From Saprospiraceae bacterium (lineage in GTDB: Bacteria > Bacteroidota > Bacteroidia > Chitinophagales > Saprospiraceae), in NCBI GenBank assembly GCA_016787345.1, contig JAEUUU010000133.1, positions 1 through 58,156 on the forward strand: a stretch of DNA of 58,156 bases, read 5' to 3'. Both the position numbers and the translations under genes were made by a program. Under the pieces are notes generated by a model, which was given only the letters and a program-made list of their open reading frames with translations, did no database searches and was not told the origin of the DNA. Positions 6,998 to 17,177 of this stretch are shown one piece after another (the first letter of the stretch is position 1; each line of letters opens with the position of its first letter).

Positions 6998-9103
6998 TCA
7001 GGGTGCAGCCTTGAGCAATTTCAGGACGCCTTTCCGGGCGTCGGAACGCCAGAAAGCGAGGTACATCCCGGACGGCAGATCGCCGCCGGAGCGGTCTTTG
7101 CCGTCCCACTCGTACTGCACGCTGCCGGGCTGGACAACCGGATCGAGCCGGCGAACGAGCCGGCCGTCGAGGGCAAATATTTCCAGAGGCTGCGCTTCGG
7201 CGCTTCCGGCGCCGCTTTTGATCGTCACCGTGCAGCGGGTGGTAAAGGGATTAGGCGCTGCGCTGACCAGCGAATCGGCCGCCGCGAGGTCGTCGGTGCT
7301 GACGTACTGCGTTTCGTCTTCGCAATCGTCGCAGGCCCAGCTGGTATTTTCGAGGCAAAGGAGCGCGGTGTAGCGCGACAGCACCCACCCGGTCAGGCTT
7401 TGATAAAGAATATTGCTGATGGTGGCGTTGGTTTGCGGTTCGGCTTCGAGCGACTGGACGAATTTCCCGTACCACATTTCCTCCAGCAGCGTGTCGGCAG
7501 GCACAAAATCGTCGGGCTCGGTGGCAAGTACGATATTGTAGGGCTGATTACCAGCCAAACCGTTGATGTTGACAACAAAAGGCGGGTCGCCGATATACTT
7601 GCCCACTTGTCCGACCGGTCGATTGAGGTTGTTTTTGGGGTCGACAACGAAGCGGCCGTAGCAAAAGCCACCCTGCGTCTGCGGGTAGATTTCCGTCAGG
7701 CCCGACGTCTGATCAAGGTTAGCCATGCAGTTGATCAGCGCGGTTTTGAGTAATTGGGTGTTGTAGGTTTTATAATAGGCCCCGCCGCTCAGGGCGGCCA
7801 GATTGCTCAAAAAGTAGCCGCTGGCGTAGTAAGACTGGTTGTTGAGGTTGATCACGGGAGAGTTGGTTTCATTGTAATCGACCACGTGAATGCTAACGGA
7901 TTCGTCGAGCAGGTCGAGTAAGTCGTTGAGCAAGAGATTGGATGCCTGCAGATTGGCAAAGTCGTTGGTATTGGTCGCCACGACGATTTCGCCGCCGCCA
8001 TTTTGCTGGGTCCATACTATACCGCCGACGAGCAGGGCCTGCAGGTTGCTGTACCCGGCCATCGGGTTGTCGAGGTTGGCAAATACCAGGTTGATCGTAT
8101 CCGGGTGGGCAGGCATCCAGCGATCGGCGTAAGGCTGGATAACGAGATTGGAAAAGAACAGGTTAAAAGAATCGGTTGGGCTCAGCGAATTGAGCAGCGC
8201 GCTTTTAGTGTTGACCAACAGTTTGGCAATGGTTGGGGCGTTGGCGGTCGGTTCGTAATCGAGCAATACTGCCGCCTTGCGGTGATTGGGGTTGGGCAGG
8301 AAATACGCGGGCAACACCGCCAGTTGATAGTATTTATCATCCCCGTTGTCGAGCGTGCTGACATACAATCCGTCCAGCAGCGGCGAGGCGAATTGCAATT
8401 GCAGGCCTTCGTTGTACCAGTTGGGCGTCAGGCTGGTGCGGTAAAAAGTACCGGCCAGTGCGTCATCGATCTGTTCAAAGACAAGATCGGGCTGATCGGC
8501 CAGTACGGGCGCCTGAAAACGGTCGTCGGACCACACCAGCAGGTTAAAATCCTGCACGGCATTGGCCGAGGCTTTCAGGATGTGGAATGGCAGGTCGGCC
8601 AGCGAACGGTTGTCGTAAAGCGCCAGGGGCTGGAGCCAGGTAATCTTGACTTTTCGCGTACCGTTCAGGGTCATGGGGAACACACGCAACTGGTAACTGG
8701 TGGCGCTGTTTTTGACCAGAATGGAGGGGTCCTGCCGGCGGTTGACGATACTTTCGTAGATGGTGGTGGCCGTCCAGCGGTCGTACATACGGGCTTTTAC
8801 GATGTCTTCGCCGATCCAGAGCCAGGAGTCGTGGACGATTGCTTCGGCGGGCAGGGAGAAATTGAGCACCACTTCGAGGGAGTCGCCGTTGGTATAAAAG
8901 GTAGCGCCCCGGGCGGAGAACGTGAGGTACAGGCCGTATTCGAGGTACAGGCCTTTGGTGCGCACGGAAAGCGTTGCCTCTTCAATGGTACCCTTGCGCG
9001 TGGTGGCGGATTGACGCACGTCGGCCACGGTGAGCGTGGCGGTTTGAGCCATGCCCCATCCGCTTGCCAGCAGACAGATGCAGGAAAGTAGTAATCGTTT
9101 CAT
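6998..9103 (-). CDS. Secreted VIT-domain protein with degenerate vWA-like region and T9SS tail
   Basis: A 701-residue protein with a signal peptide (MKRLLLSCICLLASGWGMAQ). Residues about 40-175 look like a VIT domain: DSWLWIGEDIVKARMYDRW, then TIYESIVNRRQDPSIL and LRVFPMTLNGTRKVKITWLQPL. A Rossmann-like stretch starting at KAAVLLDYEPTAN follows, in the place of a vWA domain. It has DYEPT where a MIDAS would have DxSxS, so metal binding is probably lost. The end is a T9SS type A domain (SAAPNPFTTRCTVTI ... GMYLAFWRSD). VIT plus vWA is the layout of inter-alpha-trypsin inhibitor heavy chains and of some bacterial exported proteins. Role unknown; secretion is inferred from the tail. Confidence 0.8.
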   Translation of the reverse strand: MKRLLLSCICLLASGWGMAQTATLTVADVRQSATTRKGTIEEATLSVRTKGLYLEYGLYLTFSARGATFYTNGDSLEVVLNFSLPAEAIVHDSWLWIGEDIVKARMYDRWTATTIYESIVNRRQDPSILVKNSATSYQLRVFPMTLNGTRKVKITWLQPLALYDNRSLADLPFHILKASANAVQDFNLLVWSDDRFQAPVLADQPDLVFEQIDDALAGTFYRTSLTPNWYNEGLQLQFASPLLDGLYVSTLDNGDDKYYQLAVLPAYFLPNPNHRKAAVLLDYEPTANAPTIAKLLVNTKSALLNSLSPTDSFNLFFSNLVIQPYADRWMPAHPDTINLVFANLDNPMAGYSNLQALLVGGIVWTQQNGGGEIVVATNTNDFANLQASNLLLNDLLDLLDESVSIHVVDYNETNSPVINLNNQSYYASGYFLSNLAALSGGAYYKTYNTQLLKTALINCMANLDQTSGLTEIYPQTQGGFCYGRFVVDPKNNLNRPVGQVGKYIGDPPFVVNINGLAGNQPYNIVLATEPDDFVPADTLLEEMWYGKFVQSLEAEPQTNATISNILYQSLTGWVLSRYTALLCLENTSWACDDCEDETQYVSTDDLAAADSLVSAAPNPFTTRCTVTIKSGAGSAEAQPLEIFALDGRLVRRLDPVVQPGSVQYEWDGKDRSGGDLPSGMYLAFWRSDARKGVLKLLKAAP

Positions 9104-9235
9104 TTGACCAAAATTTTAAATGATGAAAAAATGAAACGCCGGCGTTTGAAGAGATAACGCGGGGAGGGATGCGCTGCGCTGACCGGGCAGGGGCGGTTGT
9201 TTTGTATGTTTTGGACAATTGAAGCGTTTGGGGGA

Positions 9236-9270
9236 AACAAAAACGGCGTCGGGGTGGGTACCCGACGCCG
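9236..9270 (-). terminator. Intrinsic terminator of the FnIII T9SS gene
   Basis: A perfect 10-bp stem CGGCGTCGGG/CCCGACGCCG with a 7-nt loop lies 28 bp after the stop of the minus-strand gene at 9298. It is followed on that strand by TTTTTGTTT. Confidence 0.85.
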
Positions 9271-9297
9271 CTGAGCGTGTATTGAGGTATGTGATGA

Positions 9298-10422
9298 TCA
9301 GAATTTCAACAGTTTGTGGGTGCTGCTGCTTTGGGCGGTTTTGAGTTGGAGATAGTAGATACCGGCCGGTAATTCTTCAAGAGGCATGCTCATGCGCCCG
9401 TCGGCGTAATCGGCCGGAGCGAGCGTGATTTGACGTACACGCTGGCCGCGTGCATCGTACAGGTCGATCCGAAGTTCGGAAACCGGCGCCTCGCCGTACA
9501 GATACAGCACGTCGTGGAAGGGATTGGGAGAGGGTACAAGCCCGGTTCCCGAAGTAGTTTCATCGGTCGACGTGCTGATGTCGTCGGATTGTTCCGGCGG
9601 GGCGCCACCGGTGCTTTTCCAGACGCTGTATACATAGTTGGTAAGCTGGTCGAATTGGAGCCATTCGTTGTCGGTAAATACCCCGGAAGCGACCAAGGTG
9701 TTGTTCATTTTGATATAAAAGTGGTCGGTTAATCCCCCGCCGTTGGGTTGCCCGCAATAGACTTGAAGTTGCGTGTTGATATCATTTCTGCCCAAAGATA
9801 CTCCCGCCGGGTTGCCGGGCATGGGCCGTATCGTAAACCTTGAAGTCGGGTTGGTGGAACGATCGAATCTGAATTTGGCCGTCCAGTTGCCCTGACCGGG
9901 CAAAGGTTGTACTTTGAAATAATACGTTTCCTGCTGCGGCCATTGCCAGGGATAAGCATAGGTATTATTGGGGCCTCCGGGGATATTGATGTAGTTCGGA
10001 GCGCCGCTTTGCGCTTCGCAAATGATTTCGATAATGATATTGGTGGTGAATTGTGCGGATACAAATAGCGTGCTTTTTTCAACGTTGGGGAAAATGGTGC
10101 ACAAACTGTACACATCGACGGTGTAGGTCGTTCCGGGAGCCAGGCTGGTGAGGTTCATACTGGTCGAGGTCGTAATGCCGGAAGCCGAGGGCGGGTTGCC
10201 GTTGGCGGAGAGAAACACCTGATACCCCGCCGCGCCGGAAACGGGGTCCCAGCTGAGGGTAGCCGTCGTGGCGCCGATGTTGGTGACCTGAAGATTGGTC
10301 GGGGCGGGCAAATTACACCCTCCGAGAAATTCGGCGGCGGGCGTCGAAGCCGCGTACCCCATACTTGCGGGCAAAAGGGAAATGATAAAAAGAAGCAGCC
10401 TGTAGAGTTTTTTTGCCGTCAT
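9298..10422 (-). CDS. Secreted fibronectin type III protein with T9SS tail
   Basis: A 374-residue protein with a signal peptide (MTAKKLYRLLLFIISLLPASMGYAA). Residues about 38-125 form one fibronectin type III domain (PTNLQVTNIGATTATLSWD ... GYQVFLSANG ... LAPGTTYTVDVYSLC). The middle part is beta-rich and unassigned (YPWQWPQQETYYFKVQPLPGQ). The last 80 residues are a T9SS type A domain (PSPNPFHDVLYLYG ... LPAGIYYLQLKTA ... HKLLKF). It is probably secreted or anchored on the cell surface; no enzymatic motif is seen. It is separated from the VIT gene by a strong terminator, so the two are transcribed independently. Confidence 0.8.
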   Translation of the reverse strand: MTAKKLYRLLLFIISLLPASMGYAASTPAAEFLGGCNLPAPTNLQVTNIGATTATLSWDPVSGAAGYQVFLSANGNPPSASGITTSTSMNLTSLAPGTTYTVDVYSLCTIFPNVEKSTLFVSAQFTTNIIIEIICEAQSGAPNYINIPGGPNNTYAYPWQWPQQETYYFKVQPLPGQGNWTAKFRFDRSTNPTSRFTIRPMPGNPAGVSLGRNDINTQLQVYCGQPNGGGLTDHFYIKMNNTLVASGVFTDNEWLQFDQLTNYVYSVWKSTGGAPPEQSDDISTSTDETTSGTGLVPSPNPFHDVLYLYGEAPVSELRIDLYDARGQRVRQITLAPADYADGRMSMPLEELPAGIYYLQLKTAQSSSTHKLLKF

Positions 10423-10531
10423 TTTTTTGAATTAAAGGTGAGCTATTCGAAACAAACACAAATGTTCTCCGCCTGTGCCGGAAAAAGTATAACATTATTC
10501 CGGGAAATTTCCGGCCGGGAACAACCATCTT

Positions 10532-11980
10532 ATGAGAAAAAGCCCACTGATCGAACTTTTACAGGTGTTTTCTTCCGACGAACTGGAGGAATTCAGGCGC
10601 TTTGTGCGCTCTCCGTATTTCAATCGCGGAGAGTTTGAAGCAGAAGCGCCGCTCTTGCTGGATGCCCTGGTCGTACACGCACCCGACTGGCACTGGGACG
10701 AAAATACGCGAAGAGCTACGTATGAAAACCTGTTTGGCGCCCTGCCTTTCGTGGAAGGGAAACTGGAAAAAATCATGTCGGTATTGCATCGCCTGGCGAG
10801 GCAGTTTGTCGCGGTGCACCCACATGCGCATCAGGTCGACAGTTTTTCACAAACCCTTGAACTGCTTCGGTTTTCGCGTCAACGCGGCCTGAACAACAGG
10901 TTTCAGAACACCATGCAGAAGTTGCAGGAAAGTATGGAAAAAGACGGGGCCGGCCACGATGTATCGTCTTATTCCCGCCGGCTCGATCTGGAATTTGAAC
11001 AATTTGAGTTTGATAATCTGCTGAATTACAAGCGCGGAGACATCAATATTCCCCGGGTGCTCGGCGCATTGAACCAATATTACCACGCCCTTCGGCTCGA
11101 TTTGCTCAATCGTTTTTTATTGCAGCAAAAAGTAACGCGGCTCGACATTCCCGACGACATGCAGGCCATGCTGAACGAACCCCTGCTGCCGGATGCTTTG
11201 ACACAGGCGTCGCCTGTACTCAAAATGGAATCTGCGTTTTTGGAGGTTTTAAAACACGACAAACCCGAAGCTTCGCAGTTTCAAGCCTTGGTAGACCTGA
11301 TCCGGGACGTGGAGCACGACATCAAGGCCGATTTTTTAAAAGATTATTATTCTTTACTGCGTTCATGCTGCATCCTGTTGGTCAATTCAGGGCACATGCA
11401 ATACCTGCCCGTCTTGTTTGAAATTCAAAAAGACCATCTCCAGCACGGCTATTTCTACTACGATCAAAAGATCCCGGCCGCCATGTTTCAAAACATCATC
11501 AATGTGGCATTAAGGGTAAGAGAGTTCGATTGGGCTTATGCCTGTATTCAGGAGCACGCCAATCGGATTATCGGAGACAATCTCCAACAGGATTACTTTC
11601 GGTTCAACTTGTCCAATTATTATTTTCATACCGGACAGTACGACCAGGCCCTCGAATTTTTACCCCACGCTCCTGCCGACCTTGAATCCCAGTTTGCTGC
11701 CCGCAGCCTCGAATTGAAAATCTACTACGAACTGGATTCCGAACTGCTGCCCTACAAGATCGACGCGTACAAAATGTACCTCAGTCGGGCATCGGGCAAG
11801 TTGTTGCCTGCCGTTTCCCGCGAACGCAACGGCAATTTCGTCAACTTGCTGAGCCAGTTGTGCAACACCCGGCGGGGCGATCGCGAGCGGGTCGAGCGGT
11901 TGGTCAGTCGTATCCAGGCAAAAACCTGGGTATCGCACCGGGAATGGCTCCTGGAGAAAGCGGAAAGCCTCGCCAAATAA
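10532..11980 (+). CDS. Conserved hypothetical protein, 482 aa, all-helical
   Basis: No signal peptide or membrane segment. The sequence is almost wholly predicted helical, with repeated aromatic/leucine patterns such as FRRFVRSPYFNRG, YYHALRLDLLNRFLLQQK, RFNLSNYYFHTGQYDQALEFL. The last resembles a TPR-like hairpin, so a helical-repeat scaffold in the cytoplasm is plausible. I do not recognise a named family. It ends with a strong hairpin terminator and is divergent from the FnIII T9SS gene. Confidence 0.75.
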   Translation: MRKSPLIELLQVFSSDELEEFRRFVRSPYFNRGEFEAEAPLLLDALVVHAPDWHWDENTRRATYENLFGALPFVEGKLEKIMSVLHRLARQFVAVHPHAHQVDSFSQTLELLRFSRQRGLNNRFQNTMQKLQESMEKDGAGHDVSSYSRRLDLEFEQFEFDNLLNYKRGDINIPRVLGALNQYYHALRLDLLNRFLLQQKVTRLDIPDDMQAMLNEPLLPDALTQASPVLKMESAFLEVLKHDKPEASQFQALVDLIRDVEHDIKADFLKDYYSLLRSCCILLVNSGHMQYLPVLFEIQKDHLQHGYFYYDQKIPAAMFQNIINVALRVREFDWAYACIQEHANRIIGDNLQQDYFRFNLSNYYFHTGQYDQALEFLPHAPADLESQFAARSLELKIYYELDSELLPYKIDAYKMYLSRASGKLLPAVSRERNGNFVNLLSQLCNTRRGDRERVERLVSRIQAKTWVSHREWLLEKAESLAK

Positions 11981-11982
11981 AA

Positions 11983-12015
11983 AAACGGCCCGCCGGACGC
12001 ATCCGGGGGCCGTTT
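11983..12015 (+). terminator. Hairpin terminator after the helical hypothetical protein
   Basis: AAACGGCCC-CCGGA pairs with TCCGGGGGCCGTTT around a 4-nt loop, with one bulged G. The stem starts three bases after the TAA at 11980. A-tract and T-tract flank both sides, so it may also serve the convergent lipoprotein gene that ends at 12066. Confidence 0.75.
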
Positions 12016-12065
12016 ACTGTTTTGAATAGGCAGGTAAAAACTTGAACAGGTTTTTCAGGAGTGTA

Positions 12066-12494
12066 TCAGATTTGAGCCAAACCGCAAAGGTCGCCCAGGA
12101 AATAGCGGCGGTTGGCGTTCGGGGCGAGGGTAAAGGCTACGTTGCCGGCGCCCGTAGTAATTTGTACTTTCAGAACATTGGGGCCGGGGTTGAAGATGCC
12201 GATCACCGAAGGCGAATTGATGGTGTAGGTATGCTGGCCGGCGCTCACGTTTTCAACGCCGAAAGAATTGGCATTCACCGGCGGCGGGAAAGCGCAGTAG
12301 TCGGGGTTGGTCTGCGTGCCGCAGAGCTGGGCATCGCCGCTGACCGTGAAGGTAACCTGGCAAACTCCGCGTTCGCTGGCGGCAGTTTCGGGCGTTGCCG
12401 GCACGGCGGAGATCGGGTCTTTCGTGCAGTTGGTCAGGCCAATAGCAAGGGCGAGGGCAGCAGCGGGAAGCAGGAACAGGATTTTGAACTTCAT
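12066..12494 (-). CDS. Small hypothetical lipoprotein
   Basis: Starting at the ATG at 12494 gives 142 residues with a lipoprotein signal (MKFKILFLLPAAALALAIGLTNC; lipobox GLTNC). The frame is open further upstream, but that part has no signal-like character. The mature part is short and beta-rich (VCQVTFTVSGDAQLCGT ... VSAGQHTYTINSPSVIG), possibly one immunoglobulin-like sandwich with a Cys pair. Probably anchored in the cell envelope. Function unknown. Confidence 0.7.
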   Translation of the reverse strand: MKFKILFLLPAAALALAIGLTNCTKDPISAVPATPETAASERGVCQVTFTVSGDAQLCGTQTNPDYCAFPPPVNANSFGVENVSAGQHTYTINSPSVIGIFNPGPNVLKVQITTGAGNVAFTLAPNANRRYFLGDLCGLAQI

Positions 12495-12641
12495 GTTGAA
12501 TAAATTTACAGTGTGAAGGTGAAGGTGAAAAATGTGTGCCTTTCGATCGGCGACAGCACAAAAGTGGGGGGGCTGCTTCCCGGCAGCCAATAACATTTTT
12601 CCAACATACTTCTCACCGTGAGCCCTCCGCGCCGGAAATGT

Positions 12642-13484
12642 TTATTCGGTCGGGGCAACAACCGGCCTCTTTCTTCCAAACGGGATGGAGTAGGCCAGGC
12701 CAGCATGGAACAGTCCGTCCTGCAAATCGTATATGTTTTCCCGGTAACTGCCGAACCCAAACTGGCAATAGCCCGAAAAGCGGCGGTAGGAACCATGCAG
12801 GGTGAGCTGATGGGTGCGCATGAAGTTGGTCAGGCCATTGCCTACCGACAGGTCGTAACAGTAGCGCAAGCCCAGCAGGTAATCGCTTTCCAGCGGCGCG
12901 TACCGCACGTTGAAATTGGCATTGTACCCGAAGGCGCCGCTTTTGAACTCATCGTCGAGCACGTCGGGGCCGAGGAATGGAAAGAGAAAGACCTTGTTGA
13001 TCACCTCGCCGGCTTCGTCGCGGCTGAGCTCGGTGAACTTGCCGCGTTCGGAGAACGATTGCAGTCCTACGCCCATCAGGAAATCCCAGTCGCGGCTGAG
13101 TTCGATGCGTGCGCCCAGTTCGTGCCGGGCGCCGAAGCCGTTGACCCGGTAGGGCGTCAGGCTTACGCCTTCGCCGCCGAGCGTATCTACCTGGTATCGG
13201 CCGAAGTAGCCAAACAATCCGCCGCTGTAATAAAATCCGCGGCGCAGGAACGTCACGTGGGCCGATATTTCACCTGTATTGTTGCGCTCGCCGTCGTAGT
13301 ACACGGCGCCCCGGTTGTAGCGCCCGTTGAGGGAAACGGTATTGACGCGCGTCCCCTTGTAGGCGGGTTTGACCATGTAGGCATTGTTGCTGCCGAGATA
13401 GGCGGGACCGTATTTGGGGCCGCAGGCGGCGAGCAGGAGCACAAACGGCAGGCCCGAAAAGAGCAAGAAACGGAGTGTTCTCAT
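12642..13484 (-). CDS. Outer-membrane beta-barrel lipoprotein-like protein
   Basis: A 280-residue protein with a signal peptide and a candidate lipobox (LLLAAC). The mature chain is a run of amphipathic strands rich in Gly, Tyr and Arg (GFYYSGGLFGYFGRYQVD, GARHELGARIELSRDWDFLMGVG, SDYLLGLRYCYDLSVGNGLTNFM, LTLHGSYRRFSGYCQFGFGSY). It ends in FHAGLAYSIPFG, a pattern typical of small outer-membrane barrels. Whether the Cys is lipidated is uncertain. Function unknown. Confidence 0.7.
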   Translation of the reverse strand: MRTLRFLLFSGLPFVLLLAACGPKYGPAYLGSNNAYMVKPAYKGTRVNTVSLNGRYNRGAVYYDGERNNTGEISAHVTFLRRGFYYSGGLFGYFGRYQVDTLGGEGVSLTPYRVNGFGARHELGARIELSRDWDFLMGVGLQSFSERGKFTELSRDEAGEVINKVFLFPFLGPDVLDDEFKSGAFGYNANFNVRYAPLESDYLLGLRYCYDLSVGNGLTNFMRTHQLTLHGSYRRFSGYCQFGFGSYRENIYDLQDGLFHAGLAYSIPFGRKRPVVAPTE

Positions 13485-13534
13485 AATCGATGTTGGTTAG
13501 GATAAGGAAATGGGTGGGTGGCAGTGAGGCTGGA

Positions 13535-13542
13535 CAAAATTA
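13535..13542 (-). promoter_or_regulatory. Possible -7 element (TAATTTTG) of the barrel lipoprotein gene
   Basis: On the minus strand TAATTTTG fits TAnnTTTG, about 51 bp upstream of the ATG at 13484. No clear -33 element. Confidence 0.4.
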
Positions 13543-13669
13543 ACAAACTGCGTGTCATTTCTTTGGCGACAGCCTTGAAAGCTTGCCTGGCGGGTCTTTC
13601 AGTCCCTAAAAATTCGCTAACAATTCAACAGACTTGATGTTACCCCATCAGGCTCCGGTCAAATTCCCC

Positions 13670-13677
13670 TAATTTTG
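13670..13677 (+). promoter_or_regulatory. Possible -7 element (TAATTTTG) of icmF
   Basis: TAATTTTG fits the Bacteroidota -7 consensus and lies 41 bp before the ATG of icmF. It leaves a leader of roughly 30 nt, too short for a cobalamin riboswitch. Confidence 0.45.
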
Positions 13678-13717
13678 CGCCGCCCAACTCGCCAATTGCC
13701 CTAACCAGCACCGTACC

Positions 13718-16700
13718 ATGCAGAATCCACCCGTGTACCAGCCCCAAAACAAGATCCGCCTCGTCACCGCCGCCTCTTTGTTCGACGGTCACGACGCCGC
13801 CATCAATATCATGCGCCGCATCATGCAGTCGTCCGGCGCCGAGATTATCCACCTGGGCCACAACCGCTCGGTGCAGGAGATCGTCAATTGCGCCATTCAG
13901 GAAGACGTGCAGGGCATCGCCATCACCTCTTATCAGGGCGGCCACATGGAGTTTTTCAAATACATGTACGACCTCCTGAAAGAACGCGGCGCCAGCCATA
14001 TCAAACTCTTCGGCGGCGGCGGCGGCACCATCCTGCCCAGTGAGATCGAAGAACTGCAGGCATACGGCATTACCCGCATTTACCACCCCGACGACGGCCG
14101 CCGCCTGGGCCTGCAGGGCATGATCAACGACGTGCTCCAGCAGTGCGACTTTCCCCTCGGCGCCTCGCTCAACGGCGAAATGAAACACTTCGCCGAGCGC
14201 GACCCCGGCGCCATCGCCCGGCTGATTACCGTGGCGGAAAACAACCCGGAATTGTACGAAAACAAGGTAAGGCCCGCCTTGACGGAGCGTCTCGGGGTGA
14301 GGCCCGTCCTCGGCATCACCGGCACCGGCGGCGCAGGTAAATCTTCGCTCGTCGACGAACTGGTGCGCCGTTTCCTGCTCGACCAGCCTGATAAAACCAT
14401 CGCCATCGTCTCCGTCGACCCCTCCAAGCGCAAAACCGGCGGCGCGCTGCTGGGCGACCGCATCCGCATGAACGCCATCAACAACCCCCGCGTGTTCATG
14501 CGCTCCCTGGCAACCCGCCAGAGCAACCTGGCTTTGTCCAAATACGTGCAGTCGGCCGTCGAAATCCTCAAAGCCGCGGGCTTCGACCTCATCCTGCTCG
14601 AAACCTCGGGCATCGGCCAGAGCGATACCGAAATCATTGATCACAGCAACCTCTCGCTGTACGTGATGACGCCCGAATACGGCGCCGCCACCCAGCTCGA
14701 AAAAATCGACATGCTCGATTTTGCCGACGTGATCGCCATCAACAAGTTCGACAAACGCGGCGCCCTCGACGCCCTGCGCGACGTGCGCAAACAGGTGCAG
14801 CGCAACCGCCAGGCCTGGAACCTGGCCGTCGACGACATGCCCGTGTTCGGCTGCATCGCCTCGCAGTTCAACGACCCGGGCGTCAACCAGCTCTACCGCC
14901 GCATCATCGACCTGCTGCGCGAAAAAGCCGGCGCCGACTTCCAGTCGGGCTTCACCCCCTCCGACGAACTTTCGGAAAAAATCTACATCATCCAGCCCCA
15001 GCGCACCCGCTACCTCTCCGAAATCGCCGAAAGCAACCGCAAATACGACGCCGACGTACTGGTGCAAACCGCCATCGCGCGCAAACTCTGGAGCATCAAA
15101 AACACCCTCGAAACCGTCGACGGCGAGGTGGCCGAAGTGCTGAAAAAACGCTACGCCGAACTGGAAGCCCAGCTCGACTGGCGCTGCAAACGTATTCTGG
15201 AAGGCCATGCGGAGAAAAAAGCCCGCTACGCGGCCGACGAATACGTGTACAAGGTGCGCGACAAGGAAATCCGCGTCAAAACCTTCTCCGAAACCCTCTC
15301 GCACACCCGCGTGCCCCGCGTGGCTTTCCCGCGTTACGAAGACTGGGGCGACATCCTGCGCTGGCGCCTGCAGGAAAACGTGCCGGGCGAATTCCCCTAC
15401 ACGTCAGGCGTGTTTCCGTTCAAACGCGAAGGCGAAGACCCCACCCGAATGTTTGCCGGCGAAGGCGGCCCCGAGCGCACCAACAAACGGTTCCACTACG
15501 TCTCCCACGGCCTGCCCGCCGCGCGCCTCAGCACGGCCTTCGACTCGGTGACGCTCTACGGCGAAGACCCCGATTACCGCCCCGACATTTACGGCAAAAT
15601 CGGCAATTCCGGCGTGTCGGTCTGCTGCCTCGACGACGCCAAGAAACTCTACTCCGGCTTCGATCTCTGCGACCCGAAAACCTCGGTGTCGATGACGATC
15701 AACGGCCCGGCCGCCACGGTCGCGGCTTTTTTCATGAACGCCGCCATCGATCAGCAATGCGAGCGCTACATCCGTGAAAACGGCCTGGAACACCTCGTTG
15801 AGGCCAAACTGAAAGAGAAATACGACGACCGCGGCCTGCCCCGCCCCCGCTACAACGCCGACCAACTGCCGGAAGGCAACGACGGTCTGGGCATCCTCCT
15901 GCTCGGCCTCACGGGCGACGAAGTGCTGCCGGCCGATGTGTACCAAACCCTCAAAAACAAAGCCCTCCAGTCGGTACGCGGCACCGTACAGGCCGATATT
16001 CTGAAAGAAGACCAGGCGCAAAATACCTGCATTTTTTCCACGGAATTCAGCCTCCGCGTGATGGGCGACGTGCAGGACTATTTTATCAAAAACAGGGTCC
16101 GCAACTTCTACTCCGTTTCCATCTCCGGCTACCACATCGCCGAGGCGGGCGCCAACCCGATCACCCAGCTGGCCTTTACGCTGGCCAACGGTTTCACCTT
16201 CGTGGAATACTACGCTTCACGCGGCATGCGGGTCGATGATTTTGCGCCCAACCTTTCCTTCTTCTTCTCCAACGGCGTCGATGCCGAATACGCCGTCATC
16301 GGCCGCGTCGCGCGCCGCATCTGGGCCAAGGCCATGCGCTGGAAATACGGCGCCAACCCGCGCAGCCAGATGCTCAAGTACCACATCCAGACCTCCGGCC
16401 GCTCCCTGCACGCCCAGGAGATCGCGTTCAACGACATCCGCACCACGCTGCAGGCCCTGTACGCCATTTACGACAACTGCAACTCGCTGCATACCAACGC
16501 CTACGACGAGGCCATCACCACGCCCACCGAGGAATCGGTGCGCCGCGCCATGGCCATCCAGCTCATCATCAACCACGAGCTCGGACTGGCTAAAAACGAA
16601 AACCCCATGCAGGGCTCCTTTATCATCGAGGAACTGACCGACCTGGTGGAAGAGGCCGTTCTCTCCGAATTCGACCGGATCACCGAGCGCGGCGGCGTGC

Positions 16701-17077
16701 TGGGCGCCATGGAAACCATGTACCAGCGCGGCAAAATCCAGGAGGAAAGCCTGTACTACGAAACCCTCAAACACACCGGCGAACTGCCGCTGATCGGGGT
16801 CAACACCTTCCTTTCGAAAGAAGGCTCGCCCACCATCCTGCCCAAAGAGGTGATCCGCGCCACCGAGGAAGAAAAAGAAGCGCAGATCAGCACCCTGCAA
16901 AACCTGCACTCCGCCAACACCGACCGCGCGAAAGAGGCCCTGCGCCGCCTGCAACAGGTCGCCCTGGCCAACGGCAACCTCTTCGCCGAACTGATGGAAG
17001 CCGTAAAAGTGTGCTCGCTGGGACAGATCACGCGGGCTTTGTACGAGGTGGGCGGGCAGTACAGGAGGAATATGTGA
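13718..17077 (+). CDS. icmF: Fused acyl-CoA mutase / G-protein chaperone (isobutyryl-CoA mutase IcmF type)
   Basis: A 1119-residue protein with three parts in IcmF order. An N-terminal B12-binding domain ([12 protein letters not shown], Asp23-x-His25; then [10 protein letters not shown]) comes first. A MeaB-like GTPase follows, with P-loop GTGGAGKSS (about 200), ETSGIGQSD (about 295) and NKFD (about 341). The C-terminal mutase TIM barrel includes [42 protein letters not shown] and [10 protein letters not shown]. In the active-site loop the methylmalonyl-CoA mutase Tyr is replaced by Phe (SGVFPF), as in isobutyryl-CoA mutases. The known reaction is isobutyryl-CoA to n-butyryl-CoA interconversion with adenosylcobalamin, and some members also act on isovaleryl/pivalyl-CoA. 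The GTPase part guards cofactor loading. It stands alone. Confidence 0.93.
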   Translation: MQNPPVYQPQNKIRLVTAASLFDGHDAAINIMRRIMQSSGAEIIHLGHNRSVQEIVNCAIQEDVQGIAITSYQGGHMEFFKYMYDLLKERGASHIKLFGGGGGTILPSEIEELQAYGITRIYHPDDGRRLGLQGMINDVLQQCDFPLGASLNGEMKHFAERDPGAIARLITVAENNPELYENKVRPALTERLGVRPVLGITGTGGAGKSSLVDELVRRFLLDQPDKTIAIVSVDPSKRKTGGALLGDRIRMNAINNPRVFMRSLATRQSNLALSKYVQSAVEILKAAGFDLILLETSGIGQSDTEIIDHSNLSLYVMTPEYGAATQLEKIDMLDFADVIAINKFDKRGALDALRDVRKQVQRNRQAWNLAVDDMPVFGCIASQFNDPGVNQLYRRIIDLLREKAGADFQSGFTPSDELSEKIYIIQPQRTRYLSEIAESNRKYDADVLVQTAIARKLWSIKNTLETVDGEVAEVLKKRYAELEAQLDWRCKRILEGHAEKKARYAADEYVYKVRDKEIRVKTFSETLSHTRVPRVAFPRYEDWGDILRWRLQENVPGEFPYTSGVFPFKREGEDPTRMFAGEGGPERTNKRFHYVSHGLPAARLSTAFDSVTLYGEDPDYRPDIYGKIGNSGVSVCCLDDAKKLYSGFDLCDPKTSVSMTINGPAATVAAFFMNAAIDQQCERYIRENGLEHLVEAKLKEKYDDRGLPRPRYNADQLPEGNDGLGILLLGLTGDEVLPADVYQTLKNKALQSVRGTVQADILKEDQAQNTCIFSTEFSLRVMGDVQDYFIKNRVRNFYSVSISGYHIAEAGANPITQLAFTLANGFTFVEYYASRGMRVDDFAPNLSFFFSNGVDAEYAVIGRVARRIWAKAMRWKYGANPRSQMLKYHIQTSGRSLHAQEIAFNDIRTTLQALYAIYDNCNSLHTNAYDEAITTPTEESVRRAMAIQLIINHELGLAKNENPMQGSFIIEELTDLVEEAVLSEFDRITERGGVLGAMETMYQRGKIQEESLYYETLKHTGELPLIGVNTFLSKEGSPTILPKEVIRATEEEKEAQISTLQNLHSANTDRAKEALRRLQQVALANGNLFAELMEAVKVCSLGQITRALYEVGGQYRRNM

Positions 17078-17150
17078 TTAAAATGCCGAATATCGAATTT
17101 TGAATGTCGAAGTGGCGGGTGGGCGTATAGGAGGAGCAGGTAAAAAATCT

Positions 17151-17158
17151 TACTTTTG
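17151..17158 (+). promoter_or_regulatory. -7 promoter element (TACTTTTG) of the DUF433 gene
   Basis: Exact TAnnTTTG match, 20 bp before the ATG at 17178; a leader of about 12 nt is expected. Confidence 0.5.
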
Positions 17159-17177
17159 AATCCTAAAAACAACGACT

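Noticed and set aside
13485-13717. Cobalamin riboswitch before icmF
   Set aside because: No recognisable B12 box was seen, and the likely promoter leaves only about 30 nt of leader.
13640-15304. 554-residue minus-strand frame opposite icmF
   Set aside because: It covers the B12 and GTPase parts of icmF in mirror; composition is typical of antisense frames in GC-rich genes.
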